Of a stretch of DNA of 64,000 nucleotides, positions 26,301 to 34,462 are shown in pieces. The notes beneath the pieces are model-generated. The model searched no databases. It was not told the DNA's origin and worked only from the letters and a program-made list of their open reading frames with translations. The translations under genes and the position numbers were made by a program. Numbering within the stretch: position 1 is the stretch's first letter; each line of letters starts with the position of its first letter. The stretch is from Planctomycetota bacterium (lineage in GTDB: Bacteria; Planctomycetota; UBA1135; GCA-002686595): assembly GCA_020853575.1 (NCBI GenBank), contig JADYYP010000068.1, forward strand, positions 1 to 64,000. The letters are read 5' to 3'.

Positions 26301-29300
26301 CGGCGCAGTACAGCTCGTCGAGCGGGCTCAGCGAGACCAGTGCGCCGACGACCGCGACGAATCGCATCGCGCTCTCGGAGACTGCGTTCGACGAACGCGG
26401 GCAAGCGTGGAAGACGGTGCGCCACAAGATCGACGCTGCGGACGGCTCAGACGACGACAGTCTTGAGTCGAAGTCGTGGCGCGACTCCGAAGGACGCGTG
26501 ATCAAGCAGGACGGCGAGCAGCTTTCGAAGACCCGTTTCGACCGCCTCGGGCGGACGACGCACCGTTTTGTCCTCGCGAACGACAACGACAGCGCCTACG
26601 CGGACGCTGACGATGTCACGGGCGACGTCGTGCTCGAAGAGCACCAGACGACCTTCGATTCGTACGGCAAGGTGGTGATGGAGGCGACAATCGCGCGGCA
26701 CCACGACGACATCGGCGGGAGCCAGACCACCGGCGTGCTGGACACAAACGCGGACGGCGGCACTCCGGATCCGCTGGCGTACACCGCGGCGGACATCAAA
26801 GGGCGCATCCAGATCAACGCGACCTGGTACGACGCTTTCGATCGCGTGGCGGACACCGTGCAGTTCGGAACGTACAGCGGCTCGACGTTCGATCGTGACG
26901 GGATGAGCGTCCCAAGCCGCTCGACGACCGCGCTGCGCACGACGAACGACTACAACACCGACGGCACGCTCAAGCAGGTGACTGACCCCAAGGGGCTCGT
27001 CACGCGCTACGAGTACAACGCGGCCGGGCGGCGCACGAAGGTGATCGCGAACTACGTCGATGGGACTCCGGGTGGTGGTTCGGACAACGACCAAGACCAA
27101 GTGGTCAGCTACGCCTACACCGACGGACTGCAGGTCTCGATCACGGCGGACCTGCCCAGCGGCGAGACGGACCAGGTGACGACCTACGCGTTCGGGACGA
27201 CGAAGGGTACGTCGGCAGGAGACTCGAAGGTCGCGACCGGCGACCTGCTGCACATCGTGACCTACCCCGACTCGGGCGGATCAAGCGACGTCGTGACCTT
27301 CGCGTACAACGCGCAAGGCCAAGAGGTGTGGAAGCAAGACCAGGCCGGGAACGTGATCGAGACGACGTACGACGACGCCGGCCGGCAGAGCGCGCGGGCG
27401 GTGACCACGCTTGCCAGCGGGTTCGATGGAGCCGTCCGGAGAATCGCGACGACCTACGACTCGCTCGGGCGCACGCAGCTCGTGACGCAGTACGACGCGG
27501 CCAGCGCGGGGAACGTGGTCGACGAGGTGAAGAACGTCTACGACGGCTGGGGCAACCTGACGAACTTCCAGCAGGACCGGGACTCGACGGTGGGGGCGAG
27601 TGGGTACAAGGAAGTGGCCTACGCCTACGCCAAGGCGACGACGGGCCGGAACACGCTGCGGCGCACGAGCCAGACCCTGCCCAACGGGGACGTCTACAAC
27701 TTCGCCTACAGCTCGACGGGCGGGCTCTTGGACGCCGATGCCAGCCGCGTCATGCAGATCCAGAACAGCTCGAACACCGCGCTCGTGACCTACGACTACA
27801 ATGGCACGGGCCAAGTCGTGCGGACCTACTACGAAGAGCCGGACGTGATGTGGAAGCTCGCGGGGTCGAGCTCGGGGAGCTATCCCGACCTGGACGCGTT
27901 CAACCGCGTGGCGGTCAGCAAGTGGACGAAGGACCTGTCGACCGACCGCGACTTCTACAACGTCACGCTCTCGTACGACGAGAACTCGAACATCACGGCG
28001 CAAGACGACTCGGTGCACTCGGGGCACGACGTCAAGTACTCCAACGACAACCTGAACCGGCTGATCGCGGCGGACGAGGGGACGCTGGCCAGCGGCTCGA
28101 TCACGAGCCGGAAGCGCAAGCAAGAGTGGGCGTTGAACCAGACCGGCAACTGGAACACCGACAAGGTGGACCTGAACGGCGACGCCGACTACGCCGATGC
28201 TGGCGAACTGAACGACACGCGCGCGCACAACGCGGTGAACGAGCTCACGAGCCGGGACACGAACAGCACGTCGCCGGCGGAATACAACTTCACGTACGAC
28301 GCGGCCGGGAACATGACCGACGACGGCGAGCTCTACACCTATGAGTGGGACGCCTTCTATCGGTTGCGCAAGGTCCGCAATCGCGGGGACGCGAGCCTGA
28401 TCAGCGAGTACTGGTACAACGGGCTCGGTTTTTTGATCACGCGGCACCAGGACACGAACCGCTCGGGGACAGTCACGAGCGACGACAAGAAGTACCACAC
28501 GTTCTATGACGAGCGCTGGCGGCCGGTCGCGACCTACCGCGGGGCGGACACGGATGCCAAGGAGCAGTTCGTCTACCACTGCGCCGGAGATGATGGATAC
28601 GGCGGTAGCTCGTACATCGACGCGTGCGTGTTGAGGGACAAGGACGCGAGCACGGCGTGGACTTCGGCGTCCGACGGCGGCTTCGACGAACGCGTGTACT
28701 ACTGTCAGAACTGGCGGGCGGACGTCGTCGCGATCGTGTCGTCGGCGGGCGAGCTGTGGGAGTGGGCGAAGTACTCGGCTTACGGGGCGCCGTTCGGGAT
28801 GCCGGCAGGAGACTGCGACTCCGACGGGGACTGCGACTCGGCGGACGCGACGACGCTCGCGGGGTGGATCGGCGGGTCCTACGACGTGCGCGGCGACCTC
28901 GATCTCAACGGCGCTGTCGAGACGGCGGATCAGTCGCTGCAAAGCAATTACTCCGGGACATCGCTCGGGCGCGGGGTGCTGACGAACGTCGATAATCGCA
29001 AGGGGTACGCGGGGTACGAAGTTGACTGGGAGCGAGCCCGCGACTATCTAGTCAGATCTAGGATTTTTGGCACGACGCTTGGCCGCTGGACGTCGCGTGA
29101 TCCACTTGATGCAATGCTCCAACTTAGGAACCAGTTGGAATACGTAGGTTCTGAACCGCTTACCGCCGCCGACCCAACAGGTCTAGTGACTCTATCCAGG
29201 CCGAGAACGAGCGTCAAAAAGACCACATGTAATCCCTCGGAGAGCGGAACCGGAGCCGTGCTCGCAGACAAATGCGAGATTCGATGCCAGTATCAATATC

Positions 29301-29794
29301 AGCCGCCAACAACTGGTCCTGCCAAGAAAGTGCCATCCGGCACACATGGGGCGCCCCCGGTGAGCGTAGTTGGGTTCATTGTGACTGAGATCTTCGCGTA
29401 CATCCACGATTGTCGATGTCCGGAATCGGGGTCGGGGACGTGTATTTCCAATAGTGAACATGTTATTGAATTGACTCCAGTGCTACAGAACATGCCGCTT
29501 AGCTCACCCGATCTCACTGAGAACGCTGGCATAACCGGGCGTGGATTCGGATGGGGTGGCGTATCGCTTTACCCCTCCTACTATCCACTGGCATCGATGC
29601 CACCGACACTTGCGCCTTACTTCCAGACCGCGACTTTGAACGATACCTTTGGTCCATACTATCACAAGATGGCACCCGGAGAATCGCTCCCCACGTGGTG
29701 GAAGAACCCTCACGACACTTTTCCGCACATCCTAGCGGTCGGGCATTGGGAATGCTGTCCGAATCCGTACTGCCACACCGACTGCTCAAAGTAA
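23363..29794 (+). CDS. Giant secreted Rhs/YD-repeat protein with dockerin-like insert and variable tip
   Basis: A 2143-residue protein. Residues 1-31 are a signal peptide (SSRSARFALVFCGISAAVAA). Most of the chain, about 300-1780, is Rhs/YD repeat shell, with units such as YDAQGRRTTTTLPDGR, YDNLGRVTATAQY and YNAAGRRTKV. Near residues 1810-1860 a dockerin-like calcium-binding pair is inserted (DSDGDCDSADATTLAGW, DLDLNGAVETADQSL). The Rhs core ends with GTTLGRWTSRDP and LEYVGSEPLTAADPTGL at about 1900-1945. The final 200 residues are a distinct Cys-rich tip with ten Cys, ending in CCPNPYCHTDCSK. The DNA turns noticeably AT-richer from about 29035, just before the core motif. Rhs shells enclose and release C-terminal effectors; the activity of this tip is not recognised. 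The ATG at 23363 has GGAG upstream. Confidence 0.92.
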   Translation: MRCSLSLARICSSRSARFALVFCGISAAVAAEQILEAYSASLTTYLAGKTGVQDSKPRPEQRAVGLDGSGRAGSTHGIAIAGNPFESAWRGETSVNGVQLDTGTWTTNDVDLAFPADVPWRIGRSFGARQTHSGAQYDSDGPAGRNWHASSMPEIVLYDDADNSKDVLYLVLGADRYVEYQRKGSSSSEFKGKNGAAGLFLEVSGSPTIYRLLDQRGWTFEFFGFNTGVAGADGLLWRSINPNSDKAYVGDATTASTAVTNGFSGGHLVYAFDSSDRRYTYSWNSDSTPHISQVKVETKTGGTWFSSPTGVTEVGKVDYTYYGDESFGDPGDLKTAKVTLPLTDSGISDIRTTYYRYWEGTFDTTTNPGHPHALKLVVGAEGTRKYDWTDSTFDDDFLTETTDNLKPYAAAYFQYDSSHRVNKGWFNGQCGCSGAGSGEFEFRYETSGYTDTANYDTAWARRTSVERPDGSWMTQYFDEVGQPLHHVITDSDPSGSPTGRWVVNVTRDSNGCVTAVGQPNNLNTGTYSHSTGTIQSSTSAGLVRTFGRVSTGSDLIGFVGAEHFKTAGSSSSAYYDRTLSYAMPTQTISGGSSAVTRPLVAADKRYATAATVLEASEERYDSATSSTVSSAITVVQQDVEHLAISTTSLGSGSADTDKTHLTLAGHVDYAKTDDGVVTYREYTNGQLTKEIDDANTGSLSEPDGFSHAGSGTPAHLVTEHAYDAQGRRTTTTLPDGRVTQNYYTRLADRRLVVLSFPKYASGSGTRYGPVSYSVTNQAGRAEVSGVIALTNNESTSALTAFIDETDADAITAVDVGTVAKLSTSVLDSSGTQVSEERTYFSIPSSLPGTDGTHYDPTKYGYDSLGRKWRLKNAAGTIQRTVYDARGLRSASWKGTNDSSFSGGESGTDNMVKTEAFEYDSGSSGGNGHLTKRTVFDDSTGTDKSETQFKLDVRGRVIAVINPTSPHTVNAYDNLGRVTATAQYSSSSGLSETSAPTTATNRIALSETAFDERGQAWKTVRHKIDAADGSDDDSLESKSWRDSEGRVIKQDGEQLSKTRFDRLGRTTHRFVLANDNDSAYADADDVTGDVVLEEHQTTFDSYGKVVMEATIARHHDDIGGSQTTGVLDTNADGGTPDPLAYTAADIKGRIQINATWYDAFDRVADTVQFGTYSGSTFDRDGMSVPSRSTTALRTTNDYNTDGTLKQVTDPKGLVTRYEYNAAGRRTKVIANYVDGTPGGGSDNDQDQVVSYAYTDGLQVSITADLPSGETDQVTTYAFGTTKGTSAGDSKVATGDLLHIVTYPDSGGSSDVVTFAYNAQGQEVWKQDQAGNVIETTYDDAGRQSARAVTTLASGFDGAVRRIATTYDSLGRTQLVTQYDAASAGNVVDEVKNVYDGWGNLTNFQQDRDSTVGASGYKEVAYAYAKATTGRNTLRRTSQTLPNGDVYNFAYSSTGGLLDADASRVMQIQNSSNTALVTYDYNGTGQVVRTYYEEPDVMWKLAGSSSGSYPDLDAFNRVAVSKWTKDLSTDRDFYNVTLSYDENSNITAQDDSVHSGHDVKYSNDNLNRLIAADEGTLASGSITSRKRKQEWALNQTGNWNTDKVDLNGDADYADAGELNDTRAHNAVNELTSRDTNSTSPAEYNFTYDAAGNMTDDGELYTYEWDAFYRLRKVRNRGDASLISEYWYNGLGFLITRHQDTNRSGTVTSDDKKYHTFYDERWRPVATYRGADTDAKEQFVYHCAGDDGYGGSSYIDACVLRDKDASTAWTSASDGGFDERVYYCQNWRADVVAIVSSAGELWEWAKYSAYGAPFGMPAGDCDSDGDCDSADATTLAGWIGGSYDVRGDLDLNGAVETADQSLQSNYSGTSLGRGVLTNVDNRKGYAGYEVDWERARDYLVRSRIFGTTLGRWTSRDPLDAMLQLRNQLEYVGSEPLTAADPTGLVTLSRPRTSVKKTTCNPSESGTGAVLADKCEIRCQYQYQPPTTGPAKKVPSGTHGAPPVSVVGFIVTEIFAYIHDCRCPESGSGTCISNSEHVIELTPVLQNMPLSSPDLTENAGITGRGFGWGGVSLYPSYYPLASMPPTLAPYFQTATLNDTFGPYYHKMAPGESLPTWWKNPHDTFPHILAVGHWECCPNPYCHTDCSK

Positions 29795-29808
29795 GGAACG
29801 CGCTGACA

Positions 29809-31446
29809 ATGCGAAGAGTTCGAATCGCAATGACGGTCGGAGTGGCCGCCCTCATTGTTGTGGTGATTCTGATGTTGCTCAACGCGGACAACGGATCATC
29901 CGTGACAGTCTCCGTCGTTTCGAGGCTCAACGGTGAATCGGACAAACTAGTGCTTACGATCGTCGAGATCGAGGATGACGTGTACTGTTGGCCAACACCT
30001 AACCTGGCGACGATGGACGCATCGACATGGACCTTTCCAGCTATCGACGATGGTTGGCTAGGCGCTCCCAGCACACAACACAGGACGGTGTTCCGTCAAG
30101 TTGGGGTTCGCGGCTGCGAACTCCGATTGCCGCGTGGTAACTACCTAGCGCGCGTGGCGGCTCCAGGCCAAATTGGTGGGCAGTACTTTGGCTGCGATGG
30201 TCAAGTCCCGGTTTCGGTGGCAGTGGAGCTCTACGCAGACGCGCCACTTTCGGTTGTGGTAGGTGACCAACAACTGCGCGGAGTGAGTGGCGTTCCGGTT
30301 GCCCTGATTGCTATCGCGGCCGACGGGAGTGAGACACTGATTTCTACGCGGCGGACAAGCATCGAAGGGCGCGCCGTTTATGAACATGCAGGAGCAGTTG
30401 TCGCGCGGTACGCTAGCAGTCGAAATGTGGACCCAGCAGATTCTGCTATTCGACTGGTCGTTCGGCTGTTGAGTGCGCTAGGCGAACGCGTCGAAGTGAA
30501 GGTGCCGGCTGACATGTCTCGATGGCAAGAGCTCAAGATGTCAGTGGGTGAATTAGTCGAAGCCGAAGTAAGATTCGCGAATGCGGACGGGACAGACCTG
30601 AGTGGTGATGTGGATTTGATAGTAGTCGGCGCGGATGACGCCCTTGCTATGTATGCCGAGAGCCTCGATGGCCGAATGTCGGCGGTAAGCAGTTCAACTC
30701 GACTTCGTGGGTGCAGCAAGTCGCTGCTCCTCGACGCGCATCTAGAAAAAGTGTCAGCATTGATTCGAAGGAACTGTGTTTCAGATCCCAAGGCGGTATT
30801 ACTTTGTCAGCGCAAGTCGCCGGCGCGCGGCACCGACGAAGCGTGGGTGGGAATGGTGTCCGGTCCGAGCTTCGTGGTGGAGGTGTGCGACTCCTTCGGG
30901 AAGTCGCTCGTCTACAAGAGTGTATTTGTGAAGTTGTTCCAAACTGCACCGCTTTCGCACCAAGTCGGGCAATGTGATCCTGTCTGGAAACTTGTGCGGT
31001 CAGGGATAGTATCCAGTGATGAATTGGGGCGAGTGTGGATCGATCTCGACGTGCGGTCTTGGGGCTCTGAAAGCAAGATTGGTGTGACGATAGCTGATCG
31101 CACGTTCCAGGAATCGCTTTCTGGGATCGCAATCGTCGATACGTGGCCTGCTGGTGGTTCGAATGTTCTGCATGCGTCTGTTCGTTTGGCTCACCCTTCT
31201 CAAGTACTCGAAGGGAGCACTGCTGGGTTGGGTTTCGAAGATCCGGGTGGCGTCCGTGTCCAGGCTCTCTTGGGGGAGGTTGAAATCTCCAGCGCCCAAG
31301 CCGAGGACGATGGGAGGTTTTCGCTTGTTGTGGAAGACACGATGCTAGACGCAATTCACGTTCGACTCCTAGGTGGAGCCGGGAAATCTGTTACGCGGGA
31401 AGTGCCGATGCGCGGTGTCGGATTCAGAAAGATTGTGTTCGACTGA
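29809..31446 (+). CDS. Membrane-anchored protein downstream of the Rhs tip, possible immunity or partner protein
   Basis: A 545-residue protein starting 14 bases after the Rhs stop, with AAGGA upstream of the ATG at 29809. Residues 5-28 (RIAMTVGVAALIVVVILMLL) are a single N-terminal membrane helix; the rest is beta-rich, exported or cytoplasmic, with repeated segments of similar length such as GVSGVPVALIAIAADGSE and GEVEISSAQAEDDGRFSLVV that recall carboxypeptidase-regulatory or Ig-like folds. No family is recognised. It shares the lower GC of the Rhs tip, so tip and gene probably arrived together. Immunity genes usually sit here, but this protein is longer than typical ones, so a surface partner is equally possible. 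Confidence 0.7.
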   Translation: MRRVRIAMTVGVAALIVVVILMLLNADNGSSVTVSVVSRLNGESDKLVLTIVEIEDDVYCWPTPNLATMDASTWTFPAIDDGWLGAPSTQHRTVFRQVGVRGCELRLPRGNYLARVAAPGQIGGQYFGCDGQVPVSVAVELYADAPLSVVVGDQQLRGVSGVPVALIAIAADGSETLISTRRTSIEGRAVYEHAGAVVARYASSRNVDPADSAIRLVVRLLSALGERVEVKVPADMSRWQELKMSVGELVEAEVRFANADGTDLSGDVDLIVVGADDALAMYAESLDGRMSAVSSSTRLRGCSKSLLLDAHLEKVSALIRRNCVSDPKAVLLCQRKSPARGTDEAWVGMVSGPSFVVEVCDSFGKSLVYKSVFVKLFQTAPLSHQVGQCDPVWKLVRSGIVSSDELGRVWIDLDVRSWGSESKIGVTIADRTFQESLSGIAIVDTWPAGGSNVLHASVRLAHPSQVLEGSTAGLGFEDPGGVRVQALLGEVEISSAQAEDDGRFSLVVEDTMLDAIHVRLLGGAGKSVTREVPMRGVGFRKIVFD

Positions 31447-32579
31447 TCAATGGAGCGTGCCCCGCCCGCTGTACATGTCCGGCCTGACCATCGCGACGGT
31501 GAGATTGCGGACGCGTGCGGCGTCTGTCGCGTGTAGTGTCAGGCCATTTCCTTCCGCTTTGAGGGTCGGGACAAGCGGCCACCTCCTCGTGTTCGTTCGA
31601 CCAAGCCGTGCGCTTCGAGCGTGCTGAGGATCGCCTCGCGCTGAGCGCGGCGTAGCGCGCGCGGCGAAGCGTGTGTCGCGTGTAACGCAATCCCTTCCCA
31701 TTTGGCGTAGTCCAGCGAGAGGACGAGTGGGAAGCTCGACAATCATGTGACGTCCAGGTGCAGCCCGAGACTGCACCGATCCAGGCCGCGCGGGGAGCGC
31801 GCTGAGCGTCGCGCCCGACGGACCCAGGCTGCACCGCCCGCACCGGATCGCCGACTGTTCGTCAGTGCCCGCGGGCCCGTGCCCCGAGACCTCACCGCCA
31901 GCCCCAGCTCCGCGGCGCGTCGAGGTGATCGACGCCGGCGAATGCCTGGGCCCCGGACTTCGCCACCCAGCCGTGACGCTGGGTCGCTGCGGACACGAGC
32001 ACGGGACTGCACCGCCGGAGCGTGAATCGCCCAGCGTCCGCGCCGACCCGCTCGCCGCGAGGCGCACCCAGGCTGCACCGCACCCCGTTCGCTCCGGCGC
32101 CTGACCTCGCGAATGGATCGCGCCCGCGAACTCCCGGTCCACCGCGGCGCAAGCTGCGCGCCGACGGTCGGCGAACCAGCCTCCAAACTGCATCCAAACT
32201 GCACCGCAGCTTCACCGATTTCCGCGTTCTTCCCAGCGGGCTCTCGGCGTGGGCCCCGATGCTACTCCATGCCGTTTCTCGACTTGGGTGCAGATCGCCC
32301 CTTCGAACGGTGGTGAAGTCCGACATCCGAGGTGAAGTTTGGACTTCGGACCTTCCGAGCTCAGCAGACCCAAACATCGCTTCTGTGCTCTCGGATCGTC
32401 CATCGCGCTCGAACCGCAGCGTCGAACGCTACTGAGTCGCCGTGCGCGAACTGCTTGAGATCGACCTCGGCGAACACTACCTTTCAATGACTCGGGTCTA
32501 CCTCCATTCGGGCACGCTGCCCCCTATCTCCAAACCCCCGAGTTCGCTCTTTCCCCGGCATCGCCGGGAGGGGTTTGGA
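31447..32579. other. 1.1-kb stretch without a convincing gene, with short CTGCACCG repeats
   Basis: Open frames here are short or run antisense through GC-rich DNA and show no recognisable domain. The octamer CTGCACCG recurs at least five times between about 31775 and 32205, mostly in the contexts GACTGCACCG and GGCTGCACCG. On the minus strand this produces repeated CSLG-like peptides. It may be decayed coding DNA or a repeat-rich spacer. The last 30 bases are the leader of the methyltransferase gene. Confidence 0.5.
32554..32573 (+). promoter_or_regulatory. Hairpin overlapping the methyltransferase ribosome-binding site
   Basis: CCCGGC at 32554-32559 and GCCGGG at 32563-32568 form a perfect six-pair stem with a three-base loop. 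The Shine-Dalgarno sequence GGGAGGGG at 32566-32573 overlaps the 3' arm, six bases before the ATG at 32580. The stem could limit translation of the methyltransferase. Confidence 0.45.
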
Positions 32580-33908
32580 ATGTCCACGATCGCCCAAGAA
32601 AACGTCGTCGCGTCGCTGTCCGCCGCCGTCGGCCGCCAGCTCGCGATCCGCCGCGCTCCGCTGTGCGAGCTGCACATGGACCCGAGCAATGCGCGGCACC
32701 ACCCGCGCCGCAACTTGGACGCGATCCAAGAGAGCCTCGCGCGCTTCGGTCAGGTCGAGCCGCTGATCATCCTCAAGTCCACGGGCCGCGTCGTCGGAGG
32801 CAACGGCCGGCTGGCCGCCATGAAGGCGATGGGCTGGGAATACGCCGACGTGGTCGAGCTGGACCTGACCGCGACCGAGGCCGCAGCACTGGCGATTGCG
32901 CTGAACAGAACTGCTGAGCTGGCCGAATGGGACGACGTCAACTTGCCGCAGATTCTCGCCGCGCTGCGCACCGAGAACGCGCTCGACGGCATCGGCTTCA
33001 ACGCAAACGAAGTCGACGAGCTCTTGCGAGACGCCGGCATCGAAGTTCCGAGCACGGTGGACGACCCCGGCCCGCTCGAACCGCCGGTCAAGCCGGTCAC
33101 CCAACTCGGCGATGTCTGGGAACTCGGCGATCACCGCCTGATGTGCGGCGACTCGACCTCGACGGACGACGTGGCGCGGCTGATGAACGGCGAGAAGGCG
33201 ACGCTGCTGGCGACCGACCCTCCCTACCTCGTCGGCTACCAAGGCGGCAATCATCCGCAGAGCTGGGCGAACAAGGCCGACGTCAAGGACAAGCACTGGG
33301 ACGACTACGTCGATCCGACCACAGGGCTGGAGTTCTTTTCGGCCTGGCTGAAGGCCGCGCTGCCGCACTGCATCGAACGCGTGCCTGTGTACCAGTGGCA
33401 TGCCACTCGACGTCAGGTGCTCGTCGAAGAAGCCTGGAAGCGAAACGGCCTGCTCGTGCACCAGACGATTATCTGGGTGAAGTCGAGGCCGGTGCTGACG
33501 CGATCGCTCTACATGTGGCAGCACGAGCCCTGCTTCGTCGGCTGGCCTGAGGGCTTCATGCCCGAGCCCGATCGGCGACCGCCGCCAAGCGAACGCACGG
33601 TGTGGCAGATCGACCAGGTCGGACAACAGGACGGAATCCACCCAACCCAGAAGGCCTTGGAGATCTTCGCGAGGCCGATCCGGTTCCACACGCGCGAGGG
33701 CGAAGTCGTTCTCGAACCGTTCAGCGGCTCGGGCACGCAAATCGTCGCTGCGGAGTCCCTCCGCCGCCGCTGCCGCGCCATGGAGATCTCGCCCCCGTTC
33801 GTCGACGCTGCGCTGCGGCGTTGGGAGCAGGCCTCTGGCAAGAAAGCCGTGCTCGCCGGCACGAGCAAGTCCATCGAGGCTCTGGCCGTCGAGAGGCACG
33901 TGCCGTGA
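32580..33908 (+). CDS. ParB-domain / DNA methyltransferase fusion (copy 2)
   Basis: A 442-residue paralogue of the protein at 5172-6497 with the same two parts: a ParB/Srx-like domain at about 22-117 (SLARFGQVEPLIIL, GGNGRLAAMKAMGW) and an amino-methyltransferase with motif IV TDPPY at 212-216 and the SAM motif FSGSGT near 381. The region between 218 and 375 is nearly identical in the two copies (HPQSxANKAxVKDKHWDDYV pattern). It leads a packaging operon: the TerS-like gene overlaps its stop and TerL follows. It likely modifies element DNA, either for protection from host restriction or to mark DNA for packaging. A strong ribosome site precedes the ATG at 32580. Confidence 0.92.
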   Translation: MSTIAQENVVASLSAAVGRQLAIRRAPLCELHMDPSNARHHPRRNLDAIQESLARFGQVEPLIILKSTGRVVGGNGRLAAMKAMGWEYADVVELDLTATEAAALAIALNRTAELAEWDDVNLPQILAALRTENALDGIGFNANEVDELLRDAGIEVPSTVDDPGPLEPPVKPVTQLGDVWELGDHRLMCGDSTSTDDVARLMNGEKATLLATDPPYLVGYQGGNHPQSWANKADVKDKHWDDYVDPTTGLEFFSAWLKAALPHCIERVPVYQWHATRRQVLVEEAWKRNGLLVHQTIIWVKSRPVLTRSLYMWQHEPCFVGWPEGFMPEPDRRPPPSERTVWQIDQVGQQDGIHPTQKALEIFARPIRFHTREGEVVLEPFSGSGTQIVAAESLRRRCRAMEISPPFVDAALRRWEQASGKKAVLAGTSKSIEALAVERHVP

Positions 33909-34462
33909 ACCGCCGAATCCCCGAAGACGCGTTCTCGTTCTACTTCTCGCTCGGCCCCACGCGCAGCTACACCGAGGTCGCGAAGAAGTACGGCGTCAGC
34001 AAGCGCGCGGTCGTCGACTTCGCCAAGAAGGACGACTGGCAGTCGCGCATCGCGGAGGCCGAACGCACCTCGCGCCAACATGCCAACCAGCAGGCGGTCG
34101 AGTCACTGGACGAGATGAATCAGCGCCACCTCAAGGAGGCGCGCTACCTGCAGAGCAAGGGCTTGGAGGGCTTGAACCGCGGCGCGCCGGAGGTCGCGGC
34201 GGTGTCGCTCAAGGCCATCACCGCGGGCATCCAGTTGGAGCGACTGATTCGCGGCCAGGCGACGGAGCGCACCGAGACGTCGTTCGAAGAGGTTGTTCGG
34301 CGCGAGCATGCGCGTTGGTTGGAGCCGGCGCGTGGCGATGAAGACGGTGATGCTGGCGGTGACGAGGGCGACGGCAACGAGGGTGACAGCGACGAGGACC
34401 AGCAGGACGAAAGCGAGGAGCAAGATGATCGACGCGAACAAGGATCCGATCCCGCGCATTAA
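33905..34462 (+). CDS. TerS-like helix-turn-helix protein (copy 2)
   Basis: A 185-residue protein starting with GTG at 33905 inside the methyltransferase stop (four-base overlap). Residues 18-45 form a helix-turn-helix (SYTEVAKKYGVSKRAVVDF), followed by helices and a strongly acidic tail (GDEDGDAGGDEGDGNEGDSD). Position directly before a large terminase gene, HTH plus helical domain and size all fit a small terminase subunit, which selects the DNA to be packaged. It is similar in plan, and partly in sequence, to the protein at 4630-5175. The acidic tail is unusual and may contact TerL. Confidence 0.75.
   Translation: MNRRIPEDAFSFYFSLGPTRSYTEVAKKYGVSKRAVVDFAKKDDWQSRIAEAERTSRQHANQQAVESLDEMNQRHLKEARYLQSKGLEGLNRGAPEVAAVSLKAITAGIQLERLIRGQATERTETSFEEVVRREHARWLEPARGDEDGDAGGDEGDGNEGDSDEDQQDESEEQDDRREQGSDPAH

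Noticed and set aside
24128..28942. Long minus-strand frames (521 and 553 codons) inside the giant Rhs gene
   Set aside because: They are antisense to a clearly coding, domain-matched gene; their composition (Arg, Val, Ala rich) is that of GC-rich shadow frames and they have no recognisable domain.
31539..31746. A short minus-strand frame with REAILSTLEAHGLVERTRGG
   Set aside because: It looks slightly like the end of a winged helix but begins right after a stop with a TTG and no ribosome site, and has no partner gene; left unannotated as too weak.
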